DNA from: DATGFK01 sp040007395
GTDB lineage: Bacteria; Chloroflexota; Anaerolineae; Aggregatilineales; UBA2796
Assembly (NCBI GenBank): GCA_040007395.1
Contig: JBDTVG010000029.1
Location: 1 to 40,945 of the forward strand
DNA: 40,945 nucleotides
Direction of reading: 5' to 3'
The position numbers were made by a program, and so were the translations under genes. The notes beneath the pieces were generated by a model. That model made no database searches. It was not told the DNA's origin and saw nothing but the letters and a program-made list of their open reading frames with translations. The stretch's first letter is position 1, and each line of letters begins with the position of its first letter. Below, piece after piece: positions 14,966 through 23,574 of the stretch.

Positions 14966-15472
14966 TTGTCAAGCCAAGAAAATATTCCGAAGACCAAACG
15001 GGAAGGCTTGCTACAAGCCGTCACGAATGCCATCTATGAAAGCAGCACCACTGCTGTATTCTTCCACACGGCTATTGCAGAACAGATAGGATTGGGTGCC
15101 ACCGAGGAGAAAACTTTGCTCATTCTGAGTGGGTTAGGCTCCCTGACAGCAGGGGAGATCGCCCAACACACCGGGCTGACTACTGCCTCAGTGACCAGCC
15201 TGATTGATCGTCTTGAAAGCAAAGGCTTTGTGCGGCGAGTGCGGGATACCAAAGATCGTCGCCGCGTCATCGTAGAACCTGATGCGGCGCGACTCGCTGA
15301 ACTTGCACAGCTATTCGGATCTTTGCAAGGAACGTTCGATGATCTGCTGGGAGACTACACAGACGAACAATTGGCTACGATTACGGATTATCTGACACGC
15401 GCTGCGCAGCGTTCACGAGAGGCAATCGAAGCGTTGCGACAGAGGTCTACTGGTGATGGTGCCAAACCATAA
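14966..15472 (+). CDS. MarR-family transcriptional regulator
   Basis: 168 aa from a TTG start; GGAG at 14954-14957 lies 8 bases before it. The winged helix-turn-helix is clear at about residues 45-105: 'GSLTAGEIAQHTGLTTASVT' for the HTH, then 'SLIDRLESKGFVRRVRDTKD' and RRRVIV for the wing. N- and C-terminal helices form the usual dimerisation part. MarR proteins are dimeric repressors released by phenolic ligands or oxidants. A 50-bp palindrome lies immediately upstream, so autoregulation and control of the divergent NmrA/SRPBCC pair are likely. No redox-sensing cysteine is present, which argues for a small-molecule ligand. Confidence 0.92.
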   Translation: MSSQENIPKTKREGLLQAVTNAIYESSTTAVFFHTAIAEQIGLGATEEKTLLILSGLGSLTAGEIAQHTGLTTASVTSLIDRLESKGFVRRVRDTKDRRRVIVEPDAARLAELAQLFGSLQGTFDDLLGDYTDEQLATITDYLTRAAQRSREAIEALRQRSTGDGAKP

Positions 15473-15529
15473 CACGCCATAATGAGATCCAAATAGCGAG
15501 ACTATCCAGTCAATGACTGTCAGTGTTGA

Positions 15530-16510
15530 TTAGTAGACGTACTGCGCTTCGAGTTCTTCGCGCAGTCGTAGATAGCTGTCGTAGCGCCCTGGCGAGATCT
15601 GGCCTGCGGCTACCGCTGCCCGGACTCCACAGCCCGGTTCATGGGTATGGGTGCAATCGCTAAACTGACATTCAACGACATAACGGTGAATATCGCGATA
15701 GTACGCATCCAGTTCGTCGGGTTCGACATCCCATGGCGCAATAGAGCGAATCCCCGGCGTATCTGCCAGATAGCCGCCGCCCGTGAGTGGGATCAGTTCG
15801 GCATTAACCGTCGTGTGCCGCCCTTTGGTTAGCTTCTCGCTGACATGGCTTACTACGCGACCCAGCCCCGGTTGAATTGCGTTCAGCAGACTGGTCTTGC
15901 CCACGCCCGATGGGCCAGTGAATACTGAGATTTTTCCCGTTAGCAGATCACGTAGCGCCTCGATATTTTGGGTTTGTGCGGCGCTGACATATAAGACGGT
16001 GTAGCCAATGGCTTCATACGGAGCAAAGATCGTGTGGGCTTCTGCTTCTGCCAAATCAACCTTGTTCACGACAATGGCGATCTGCGGGATCTCCGCTTTT
16101 TCGGCGGCGACCAGAAACCGATCCAGCATCCGTACATGCGGGGAGGGTTTCGCCGCCGCAAAGACAAACACAGTTTGATCGGGGTTGGCGATGATGACCT
16201 GTTCGCGTTCGGCGGATGTACCTGCCGAAGAAGACGGCTCCACTCGCGACAGGACTCGCCTGCGCGGGGCAATCGTCTTGATCGCCCCTGTGCCGTCGTC
16301 CAGCAGTTCAATTGTTACATGATCGCCGATGACGCATAGCTCGGTTTTCTTGCTAGACTGCTTGAGCGTTCCTCGCAGTTGGCAAGTGATGAGTCGATCC
16401 TGATCATCGAGATAATCAGGGCTAGCGTCGATCTGTACGGTATAGAAACCGCTGTGGGTTTTAACAACTAATCCGGTACGTTCTGGTTTAGTCGAAGTGC
16501 TCTTGGTCAA
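15530..16510 (-). CDS. rsgA: Ribosome small subunit-dependent GTPase A
   Basis: RsgA is a circularly permuted GTPase that checks late assembly of the 30S subunit. The 326-aa protein has an N-terminal OB-fold domain (to about residue 110), then the G motifs in permuted order: G4 'VVNKVDL' near 163-169, G1 'FTGPSGVGKTSLLNAI' near 198-213, 'GRHTTV' (G2), and G3 DTPGI near 250. A C-terminal zinc knuckle reads 'CQFSDCTHTHEPGC'. The start is a TTG with GGGAG about 9 bases upstream, a weak start for a housekeeping gene. A 19-codon ORF with a strong Shine-Dalgarno lies in its leader, and a TTGACA promoter is found upstream of that, so translation or attenuation control is possible. Confidence 0.95.
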   Translation of the reverse strand: MTKSTSTKPERTGLVVKTHSGFYTVQIDASPDYLDDQDRLITCQLRGTLKQSSKKTELCVIGDHVTIELLDDGTGAIKTIAPRRRVLSRVEPSSSAGTSAEREQVIIANPDQTVFVFAAAKPSPHVRMLDRFLVAAEKAEIPQIAIVVNKVDLAEAEAHTIFAPYEAIGYTVLYVSAAQTQNIEALRDLLTGKISVFTGPSGVGKTSLLNAIQPGLGRVVSHVSEKLTKGRHTTVNAELIPLTGGGYLADTPGIRSIAPWDVEPDELDAYYRDIHRYVVECQFSDCTHTHEPGCGVRAAVAAGQISPGRYDSYLRLREELEAQYVY

Positions 16511-16594
16511 GAATTGTGTCTCCCTGTTTTAGCTCGGCTTGTGATTGGTGCGTGTGAAGGCAAAAACCACCGCCTAGGGAGGACAAAGTGAGGG

Positions 16595-16654
16595 TCAAAT
16601 GGCGGGTTCCTGCCGGATTACTGGCGAAAGCGCAAAGACAGTCATAACAGTCAT
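16595..16654 (-). CDS. Short upstream ORF (19 codons) in the rsgA leader
   Basis: On the minus strand GGAAAGGAG (16663-16671) sits 8 bases before an ATG at 16654. The frame encodes MTVMTVFALSPVIRQEPAI and stops with TGA at 16595-16597. This is one of the best ribosome binding sites in the window, and a putative promoter lies about 20 bases further up. The rsgA TTG start is 84 bases downstream. CCGCC at the end of the ORF can pair with GGCGG about 28 bases later, followed by TTTTT, a possible attenuator. The peptide resembles nothing I know and has no run of one amino acid. It may be a leader peptide rather than a functional protein. Confidence 0.5.
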   Translation of the reverse strand: MTVMTVFALSPVIRQEPAI

Positions 16655-16691
16655 CGGTTTTGCTCCTTTCCAGATAGATAGCGACAGGTAC

Positions 16692-16720
16692 AGAGTAGCA
16701 TTATCTCAGGGCGGTGTCAA
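16692..16720 (-). promoter_or_regulatory. Putative promoter of the leader ORF and rsgA
   Basis: On the minus strand: perfect TTGACA (16715-16720), 17-base spacer, TACTCT (16692-16697; weak -10). The start would fall near 16685, about 15 bases before the strong Shine-Dalgarno of the leader ORF. Confidence 0.4.
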
Positions 16721-16762
16721 CGGAGAAACCTGTGTACTCCTTGAATTTTAAATGCAATACAC

Positions 16763-16791
16763 TTTACAATTGCCGTAAAATATGCTAAACT
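16763..16791 (+). promoter_or_regulatory. Putative greA promoter
   Basis: TTTACA (16763-16768), 17-base spacer, TAAACT (16786-16791). The -10 box is identical to that of groESL in this window. A small CGCCC/GGGCG hairpin (about 16813-16826) follows in the leader of greA. Confidence 0.5.
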
Positions 16792-16926
16792 TTCCCCCAA
16801 TTTCAATAGATCGCCCAACCGGGCGGTTTATTCATTTTTGGCACAGGCACAGCCAGATCGTTGCCCAGAATATCATCTGCCGCTGTTATACGTCTCCTCT
16901 CACTTAATGCAACTTGGGAGTTACAA

Positions 16927-17400
16927 ATGTCTGATCAGACTCAATATTTAACTGAAAATGGTCTGCGTGAGCTTGAAGCACGCCTTGAATTTTTGCGAAT
17001 TACCCGCCGCGCCGAAGTGGCGGCTCGCTTGCATCAGGCGCTTGAAGAAGGCGGTGAACTTGTTGAAAATGCCGAGTACGAAGATGCGAAAAATGAGCAG
17101 GCTTTTGTTGAAGGCGAAATTTTGCGGCTGGAAACAATCCTGAGTAATCACCAGATTATCGAGCGTGAAGGGCCGAAGGACGAAGTTCGACTTGGCGATA
17201 AGGTGAAGATACAGGAAAAGGGTCACAAAGAGCAAGAGATTTTTCATATCGTAGGCGCTGCCGAAGCCAATCCCAAAGAAGGCCGCATCTCCAATGAAAG
17301 CCCAATGGCAAAGGCGCTATTAGGCCATCGTGTCGGTGAAAAAGTTACGGTGCGTGCGCCAGCGGGCAATATCGAATACACCATAAAAGCTATCCAATAA
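16927..17400 (+). CDS. greA: Transcription elongation factor GreA
   Basis: GreA rescues backtracked RNA polymerase by stimulating transcript cleavage through the secondary channel. 157 aa from ATG 16927, preceded by GGGAG. The N-terminal coiled coil contains the tip 'ENAEYEDAKNEQAFVEG' with the conserved acidic residues; the C-terminal FKBP-like domain includes 'LGDKVKIQEKG' and the signature 'GRISNESPMAKALLGHRVGE'. An in-frame extension to 16861 is possible but has no Shine-Dalgarno and no family support. The gene is followed by a strong terminator and then lysS, a gene order conserved in several phyla. Confidence 0.97.
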   Translation: MSDQTQYLTENGLRELEARLEFLRITRRAEVAARLHQALEEGGELVENAEYEDAKNEQAFVEGEILRLETILSNHQIIEREGPKDEVRLGDKVKIQEKGHKEQEIFHIVGAAEANPKEGRISNESPMAKALLGHRVGEKVTVRAPAGNIEYTIKAIQ

Positions 17401-17427
17401 GCCCACCGTTACCGGGAAGTAGCCGAG

Positions 17428-17462
17428 CGCCCATGCTGAACCCGATAGCATGGGCGTTTTTT
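17428..17462 (+). terminator. greA terminator
   Basis: CGCCCATGCT (17428-17437) pairs perfectly with AGCATGGGCG (17447-17456), followed by six T. It separates greA from lysS, which therefore needs its own promoter or readthrough. Confidence 0.92.
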
Positions 17463-17538
17463 GTGTCTGGATTTCGGCTCGTTTCGGGTAAACTCATGTG
17501 CGGACTCATTTAATTACTCATCAGGAGCAACAAGCGTT

Positions 17539-19059
17539 ATGTCGTGGGAACCCAACAAGCTGGAACGCGAACGGCTGGATAAGCTGGATCGTATCAAGCA
17601 GCGAGGCATTGAGCCATACCCAAACCGTGTCCAGCGCACGCACACATCGGCACAAGCCATTGCCGCTTACGAGGCCGCTGAACCTGACGGCGAAACTGCC
17701 GAAGCCATCGAAGTCACGGTTTGCGGACGGATACGATCTGTGCGTGTTACGGGGAAGGTCGCTTTTTCGCACATCGAAGATGGAACAGGCAAACTCCAGC
17801 TTTTTATCCGTCAGGATTCGGTTGGCGAAGACACCTACGATCTATTCAAGAAGGATCTTGATCTGGGCGATTTCGTGGAAGCCAGCGGTACGATGATGCG
17901 TACCAAAGCAGGCGAAGTCAGCCTTATGGTGCGCGAACTCAAGGTGCTGGCAAAGGCGATCAGTCCGCTGCCCGTGATTAAGGAACAAGAAGTTGACGGT
18001 CAGCGCGTGGCATTCGGTGCGTTCAGCGACATCGAAGAACGTTACCGCCAACGGTATGTGGATCTTGCCTCAAACCCTGAGGTGCGTGAAGTCTTCCGTA
18101 TCCGCGCCAAAACGATTAACGCAGTCCGACAATTCCTAGACAGCGAAGATTTTCTCGAAGTCGAAACACCGATTCTCCAACCGATCTATGGAGGTGCGGC
18201 GGCACGACCCTTTACCACGCACCATAACCAACTCCATCAGGATCTATTCTTGCGGATCAGCTTTGAGTTGTATCTCAAGCGCCTGCTGGTCGGCATGTAC
18301 GATGCGGTCTACGAGATCGGGCGGGACTTCCGAAACGAAGGGGTAAGCTTTAAGCACAACCCGGAATTTACCATGCTCGAATTCTACAAAGCCTATATTG
18401 ATTACTATGGCGCAATGGATATTAGCGAACGGCTGGTGGCCTCTGTCGCGCAAAAGGTGACGGGCAGCATGAAGATCACCTATCAGGGCAACGAGATCGA
18501 CTTGACTCCGCCGTGGCGGCGCTGGAAAATGCGCGATGCGATTTTGGAACTAAGTGGGATCGACTACACGCAGCATCCGACAGCGGAAACACTCTATGCA
18601 GCGATGGTAGCCAAAGACATCGCCGTGAGTCCGAACGCGACGTGGGGCAAATTGATCGATCATTTGCTTGGCACGTTCGTCGAGCCAACACTTATCCAGC
18701 CAACCTTCATCATCGACTATCCGCGTGACATCTCGCCGTTTGCTAAAAGTGTCCCCGGTGATACGCTACATGTTGAGCGTTTTGAGTTTTACCTAGCGGG
18801 CATGGAGTTCGGCAACGCCTTTACCGAACTGAACGATCCGCTTGATCAGGAAAAGCGATTCATCGAGGCAGGCCGTATGTACGCTGAAAACGACGACGAG
18901 GCCGCACCTGTCGATGAGGATTATCTGCGGGCGATGCGCTACGGAATGCCGCCAACAGGTGGCGTAGGGTTGGGCATTGATCGTTTGGTGATGCTTCTGA
19001 CCAACCGTGACACGATCCGCGAAGTATTGTTGTTCCCGCATCTGCGCGAACGCGAGTAA
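17539..19059 (+). CDS. lysS: Lysyl-tRNA synthetase, class II
   Basis: 506 aa from ATG 17539, with AGGAG at 17523-17527. It charges tRNA-Lys in the cytoplasm. The N-terminal OB-fold anticodon-binding domain covers about residues 50-150 ('VCGRIRSVRVTGKVAFSHIE', 'LQLFIRQD'). Class II motif 1 lies near 'FLEVETPILQPIYGGAAARP', motif 2 is 'YEIGRDFRNEGVSFKHNPEF' with 'TMLEFYKAYIDY', and motif 3 is 'PTGGVGLGIDRLVMLLT'. All three are intact. About 26 extra upstream in-frame codons lie partly in the greA terminator and are not credible. The GreA-LysS neighbourhood suggests growth-related expression. Confidence 0.97.
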   Translation: MSWEPNKLERERLDKLDRIKQRGIEPYPNRVQRTHTSAQAIAAYEAAEPDGETAEAIEVTVCGRIRSVRVTGKVAFSHIEDGTGKLQLFIRQDSVGEDTYDLFKKDLDLGDFVEASGTMMRTKAGEVSLMVRELKVLAKAISPLPVIKEQEVDGQRVAFGAFSDIEERYRQRYVDLASNPEVREVFRIRAKTINAVRQFLDSEDFLEVETPILQPIYGGAAARPFTTHHNQLHQDLFLRISFELYLKRLLVGMYDAVYEIGRDFRNEGVSFKHNPEFTMLEFYKAYIDYYGAMDISERLVASVAQKVTGSMKITYQGNEIDLTPPWRRWKMRDAILELSGIDYTQHPTAETLYAAMVAKDIAVSPNATWGKLIDHLLGTFVEPTLIQPTFIIDYPRDISPFAKSVPGDTLHVERFEFYLAGMEFGNAFTELNDPLDQEKRFIEAGRMYAENDDEAAPVDEDYLRAMRYGMPPTGGVGLGIDRLVMLLTNRDTIREVLLFPHLRERE

Positions 19060-19318
19060 AGAGTCAAACGGGTGAATTTATCGTAGGGATCACGATCTGT
19101 TCAGAGATGTTGGGCAAGCTTATGTAGTTGCCCATGAAGCTCGATATACCCAAACTGAGTAAATGGAAAGCCCATTTTCGCAGGATGAATATAATAAAGT
19201 CATTGGATATTTGCAGGTAAATCATCTGGCGACAATTGCGAACCAATGTTCCTTGTCTCACCTAAGTGACCTATGTTATGGTTATCCCATGTTTTGCGAT
19301 GACCGGAGTCCTTCCGTT
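19060..19318. other. Intergenic region upstream of the STAND gene
   Basis: No convincing gene. A perfect 7-bp hairpin TGGGCAA/TTGCCCA occupies 19111-19134, with no T run after it. A possible promoter lies near its end: TTGTCT (19253-19258) and TATGGT (19277-19282) with an 18-base spacer. Confidence 0.4.
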
Positions 19319-22240
19319 ATGCTCGATACATCGAACTCAATCCGCCCAGTTAGGGTTTTCATTTCCAGTTCAAGTGATCTTTCTGCGGAGCAAGACGTGG
19401 TCAAGACGGTTATTGACGATATTAACCGCTCGGCTCACTACCAACCCCGCTATAAGCTAATCGCCTATGCCTATGAGGACTGTGAGCCGCGCCCGTTGGA
19501 ACCCTCTACACAGGTCATCGCCAAAGGCTATCTGCTGCGCCCCGAAGCTGCCGATATTTTTATTTCGTTATTGTGGCTGCGGATGGGTACTCCCACTGAA
19601 TCATTGATCAATCCTGAAACGGCTCAACCCTACCAGTCAGCAACCGAATATGAGTTTATGACTGCCTATCGGTCTTTTCAGAAAACGGGTAAACCCCTGC
19701 TGCTGTTGTATCATTGCAATCGTCCGCCTGCCAGCATGGATCAACTCGACACGACGCAGTTTGAGCGGGTACGGGCCTTCCTGTCCCGCTTTGGCCCCAA
19801 TGGCCCGCTGCAAGGCATGGTTGGTAAGTTCACGAAGCGTTCCGAGTTGAAGCGGCTAGTGCGGCGCGATCTTGAGCAGTTTCTACAATATGACCTGCAT
19901 GGCCCTGCCAGAACGATCCCGCCAACAGGTAATGATCAGGAAACTAGTCCAGTTTACTTTCTGCCAAATAACCTACCCACTGGCTATATCAAACGTACTG
20001 CGGCGCTCGATGTGCTGCGAATGGCGATGCTTGGTAGCCACAACAGTATTGGGTTAGTCGCGGCGGAGGCGGTAGCGGATCATGGTAAAAGCGGCCTCGG
20101 TAAGACAGTACTAGCGCGAGCGATTTGCAACGATCCCAGCGTCCGTAGCACATTTCAGGATGGGATTTTGTGGGCAACCCTAGGTCAGGAGTCCGACCCA
20201 TCGCGGCACCAGCGGGACTGGATCGCCGCCCTCAGTGGAGATGTCGCCGCCGCTAGCAATCTGAACCGGGGCAAAGCCGAATTGAAGCGCTTGCTGGAAA
20301 ATCGCGCCATGTTGTTAGTGCTAGACGATGTATGGGATACCGCCGATATAGAGCCGCTGCGCGTTGGCGGGTCGCGTTGCCGGGTATTGCTCACCACGTG
20401 GGATCAGGCAGTGGTGGCGGGGACTGCACTGGTAGCGCTGGATGTGATGCTGCGACAGGAAAGCCGCGATCTGCTAATACAGGCAGCAAGCGGCAATCTA
20501 GCTAACGAATCACTTGCTGATGAAATCGGAGTCCGCTTGCAACGGTTGCCACTGGCACTCAAAATTGTCGGGGCGCTTCTGGCAACAGGCCAAGCGTGGT
20601 CAGAGATTTCAGCCGCGTTGGATGATGGTGACGCAGAGTTCAGCGGCTATATTCAGCGTGGAGTCTTTGCTACCATCAAAGCCGGAGTCGCGGCGTTAGC
20701 AGCCGATGATCTGGACGCGCAGAAGCGCTTTTACGAATTGGTGGTTTTTCCGCAAGATGAGCCGCTGGTCGAATCGGCAGTCGCCCGTTTATGGGAACAA
20801 ACCGCCGGACTCACCGAACGGCAAACGCGAGTGCTGCTTGCCGAATTCCGCACTCGTGCCTTAGTGCAGGCCGACAATTCACTGCACACTTTGCAACATG
20901 AGTACCTACGTTGGACAATGGAGCTTGCCGATGCCCAATCCCTGCATAGCGCTCTTGCTGACTCTTACGGTGGGGCTACGCTCGTAACCGCTTTGCCTAG
21001 CGACGATAATTCCTACGGTCTGCGGTGGCAAGTGGCCCATCTGGCAGCGGCGGGTCGGGCGGCAGATATCCTTGACCTACTGACAGATGTTACTTTCTTA
21101 CAGACAAAGATTGACCGGTTAGGGACAGCCGCGTTATTGTTAGATTTTGCCCTACTGACCGATGATAATCCGTTACAGCAAATTGCAGGGGCGTTGCGGC
21201 TGGGTGCGCCTATTCTGGATCGAGAGCCAGACCAACTGCCCAGTCAACTTTATGGACGGTTAGGCACAGCCTTTACGCTACACAACCAGCCAAGAGTGAC
21301 GACACCGCACTTCCGCCTCGAATCACAAACCCTGATCTGGCCTGAGGGATTATCGCCGAATGCCCCCGATTCCAATCGTGCGTCTCCTGTGTTCGGCTGT
21401 GCGTTCAGTCCCGACGGACAATTGGCGCTGAGTGCGTCGGCAAACCATAAACTCCTATTGTGGGAAGTCAGCAGTCAGGAATGGATACGAACCTTTCAAG
21501 GACATGCCGAAGCGGTTGCGGGCTGCGCGATTAGCCCAGATGGGCGACGAGCAGTGAGTGCGTCGGTGGATGGAACCCTACGGCTGTGGGAAGTAAACAG
21601 CGGCCTCTTTGTCCGCAAACTGACAGGTCACACCGCCGCCTTGACGGGTTGCGTCTTTAGCCCCGATGGACAGACGATACTCAGTGCGTCGGTGGATAAA
21701 ACTTTACGATTATGGGATGTCGCTTCTGGGCAATTGCTGCGAACCTTTCAGGGACATACTGCACCGGTACGCGGGTGTGCCATTAGCCCCGACGGACAGA
21801 TCGCACTGAGCGCGTCCGCAGATCGAACGCTGCGGCTGTGGGATGTGAATACCGGGCAAACGCTGCGTATCCTGCAAGGGCATACGGCCTATGTGACAGG
21901 TTGCGCGTTCAGCCCCAACGGACAATTGGCGCTGAGTGCATCGGAAAATCACAAACTGTTGTTGTGGGAAGTGAGCAATGGACGCACACTCTTGACGCTG
22001 CGTGGACATGTTGGCCCTGTCGAAAGCTGTGCGATCAGTCCCAATGGGCATTTGGCGCTCAGTGCCTCAGCAGACTCAACGCTGCGCTTGTGGGATCTCA
22101 CGACAGGCGTTGAGGTCGCTCATTGGATTGCCGACGCACCGCTGCTGTGCTGCGCCTATAGTTCGGACGGTCAACATGTTATCGCTGGGGATAAATTGGG
22201 CAGTCTCCACTTCTTGCGATTAGTGAATGTAGAAGCGTAA
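19319..22240 (+). CDS. STAND NTPase: DUF4062 - NB-ARC - seven-bladed WD40 protein
   Basis: 973 aa from ATG 19319, with GGAG 10 bases upstream. A frame extension to 19163 exists but lacks a Shine-Dalgarno, contains a putative promoter, and adds nothing recognisable. Domain order: DUF4062 at about residues 10-185 ('VRVFISSSSDLSAEQDVV', 'ADIFISLLWLRMG', 'SATEYEFMTAYRS'); NB-ARC with Walker A GKSGLGKT (256-263), Walker B LLVLDDVWD, an LLTTWD sensor and RLPLALKIVG; a helical arm of about 250 residues; and seven WD40 repeats from about 686 to the end. It is an APAF-1-like regulated switch: the propeller or arm senses a signal, ATP drives oligomerisation, and DUF4062 is the likely effector. Immune or signalling roles are known for related architectures, but the trigger and output here are unknown. 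Confidence 0.88.
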   Translation: MLDTSNSIRPVRVFISSSSDLSAEQDVVKTVIDDINRSAHYQPRYKLIAYAYEDCEPRPLEPSTQVIAKGYLLRPEAADIFISLLWLRMGTPTESLINPETAQPYQSATEYEFMTAYRSFQKTGKPLLLLYHCNRPPASMDQLDTTQFERVRAFLSRFGPNGPLQGMVGKFTKRSELKRLVRRDLEQFLQYDLHGPARTIPPTGNDQETSPVYFLPNNLPTGYIKRTAALDVLRMAMLGSHNSIGLVAAEAVADHGKSGLGKTVLARAICNDPSVRSTFQDGILWATLGQESDPSRHQRDWIAALSGDVAAASNLNRGKAELKRLLENRAMLLVLDDVWDTADIEPLRVGGSRCRVLLTTWDQAVVAGTALVALDVMLRQESRDLLIQAASGNLANESLADEIGVRLQRLPLALKIVGALLATGQAWSEISAALDDGDAEFSGYIQRGVFATIKAGVAALAADDLDAQKRFYELVVFPQDEPLVESAVARLWEQTAGLTERQTRVLLAEFRTRALVQADNSLHTLQHEYLRWTMELADAQSLHSALADSYGGATLVTALPSDDNSYGLRWQVAHLAAAGRAADILDLLTDVTFLQTKIDRLGTAALLLDFALLTDDNPLQQIAGALRLGAPILDREPDQLPSQLYGRLGTAFTLHNQPRVTTPHFRLESQTLIWPEGLSPNAPDSNRASPVFGCAFSPDGQLALSASANHKLLLWEVSSQEWIRTFQGHAEAVAGCAISPDGRRAVSASVDGTLRLWEVNSGLFVRKLTGHTAALTGCVFSPDGQTILSASVDKTLRLWDVASGQLLRTFQGHTAPVRGCAISPDGQIALSASADRTLRLWDVNTGQTLRILQGHTAYVTGCAFSPNGQLALSASENHKLLLWEVSNGRTLLTLRGHVGPVESCAISPNGHLALSASADSTLRLWDLTTGVEVAHWIADAPLLCCAYSSDGQHVIAGDKLGSLHFLRLVNVEA

Positions 22241-22248
22241 TCGTTAAA

Positions 22249-23388
22249 TTGGCACCGCCTATACGTGTCGGTATTGACGCAAGTGGATTGGTGGGCAGCA
22301 GTAAATCTGCCACTGGCTTACAACGCTATCTGGCCTGTCTGGTCACCCATCTGGCGGAACGCTGCGAAATTGATAATCTGACCCTTTACCTATATTTTGC
22401 GCGGCACGCTACGCCAGTAGATTATGCGTTGGGTAAGCCGCTTGCTACGCTCCAACCCAGTCAAACGATCCGATGGCGAGTCGCGCCGCTAGCACGCGGA
22501 TGGCAGCGGATTGGTATGGGACTGGCGATGCAAGTGGATCGGCTTGACCTGTTCCACTTTCCCTCGCCGTTAATGGGAGGTTACTGCCCAAGGCGCTCCA
22601 TTGTCACATTTCACGATTTGGCAGCGTTGAGTCTGGCAGGAGAACAAACCCAAAAAGAGCGCGGCTATCTGCCAGATGCGTTAGAGGCAGGTCGTCGTGC
22701 TACTGCCTTAATTGCCGTGTCACACAGCAGTGCCGAGGAAGTGCAACGGTATCTCAAGCGTTCCGATGTCACCGTGATCCCCGAAGGCGTAGATCTTGCA
22801 AAATTTTCCCCAGCTTCTGTTCAAGCCGTTAGTGAACTCAAAACGAAGTTTGGCCTTGATCGCTATATTTTGTGTGTAGGAACGTTGCAAACTCGCAAGA
22901 ATCATGTGCGGCTCATTCAGGCGTTCGAGCAAATTCAAGATCGCATTCCGCATACACTGGTCATTGCCGGACGGGATGGATCGGGAACCGAAGCCATCCG
23001 CGCCTACCTCGCCGCGCACCCCAATTCGCGAGTGTGCTGTCTGGGATATATCGAGGACTCGCTATTGCCAGCGCTCTATACGGGCGCGGATATTCTGGCG
23101 CTGCCTTCGCTATGGGAAGGGTTCGGTCTACCGCTGCTCGAAGCGATGGCCTGTGGCACACCCGTGTTGACTTCTAATACGTCCAGCCTTGTCGAGATTG
23201 CAGGCGAAGCTGCGGTAATCGTCGATCCGAAGGAAGTAGATGCCATCGCACATGGCTTATACCGCATCCTGAGCGACCATACATTCAAGGAAGCCTTAAT
23301 TCAAGGGGGTTTGCAGCGAGCACGGGAATATTCATGGCAGCAAGCCGCGCAGCACACTATCTCACTCTATCACCGGGTCGCTCGATAA
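22249..23388 (+). CDS. GT4-family glycosyltransferase
   Basis: 379 aa from a TTG at 22249, eight bases after the STAND stop codon, so it is probably translationally coupled to it. N-terminal Rossmann part: 'VGIDASGLVGSSKSATGLQR' and 'LFHFPSPLMGGYCPRRSIVT' leading into FHDLA. C-terminal donor-binding part: 'ILCVGTLQTRKNHVRLIQAF', 'LVIAGRDGSGTEAIRAYL', and the E-x7-E region 'LPSLWEGFGLPLLEAMACG'. This is the WbnK/mannosyl-like GT4 pattern found in O-antigen and exopolysaccharide loci, but no other such genes are adjacent. The donor and acceptor are not determinable. The pairing with a STAND protein is odd and may be accidental. Confidence 0.87.
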   Translation: MAPPIRVGIDASGLVGSSKSATGLQRYLACLVTHLAERCEIDNLTLYLYFARHATPVDYALGKPLATLQPSQTIRWRVAPLARGWQRIGMGLAMQVDRLDLFHFPSPLMGGYCPRRSIVTFHDLAALSLAGEQTQKERGYLPDALEAGRRATALIAVSHSSAEEVQRYLKRSDVTVIPEGVDLAKFSPASVQAVSELKTKFGLDRYILCVGTLQTRKNHVRLIQAFEQIQDRIPHTLVIAGRDGSGTEAIRAYLAAHPNSRVCCLGYIEDSLLPALYTGADILALPSLWEGFGLPLLEAMACGTPVLTSNTSSLVEIAGEAAVIVDPKEVDAIAHGLYRILSDHTFKEALIQGGLQRAREYSWQQAAQHTISLYHRVAR

Positions 23389-23400
23389 GTTCAATTCTTC

Positions 23401-23450
23401 TTAGCGAAGGAAACGATGCTGCCAAGATTCTCGTTGGCAATCTTCGCTAA
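23401..23450. repeat. Large imperfect hairpin after the glycosyltransferase
   Basis: TTAGCGAAG (23401-23409) pairs with CTTCGCTAA (23442-23450), and inside it GCCAA pairs with TTGGC. The following sequence is only mildly T-rich. It may terminate the STAND-GT transcript. Confidence 0.5.
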
Positions 23451-23574
23451 TTTGCTGAACGTTTTGTCATAATCAGCACTTTGGATGGGTATAGGACGTT
23501 TGCTTTGGGCTGAATGGTTAAGTACCTGTATTTCGTATATACTCGACCATAAAATAATAGTGACAGGTCACATT

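Noticed and set aside
19064..19261. 65-codon minus-strand frame between lysS and the STAND gene
   Set aside because: Low-complexity hydrophobic sequence, no Shine-Dalgarno, no family.
19163..19318. 52-residue N-terminal extension of the STAND protein
   Set aside because: No Shine-Dalgarno at 19163, no similarity to DUF4062 proteins, and a putative promoter lies inside it. ATG 19319 is better supported.
21385..22230. Regular DNA repeat, considered as a CRISPR or satellite array
   Set aside because: The period is about 126 bases, coding, and divergent at synonymous sites. It encodes WD40 blades. No CRISPR array was seen anywhere in the window.
23560..23571. GTGAC-AG-GTCAC inverted repeat just before the HTH-receiver gene
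   Set aside because: Only 5-base arms next to the start codon. Easily expected by chance and without a second copy.
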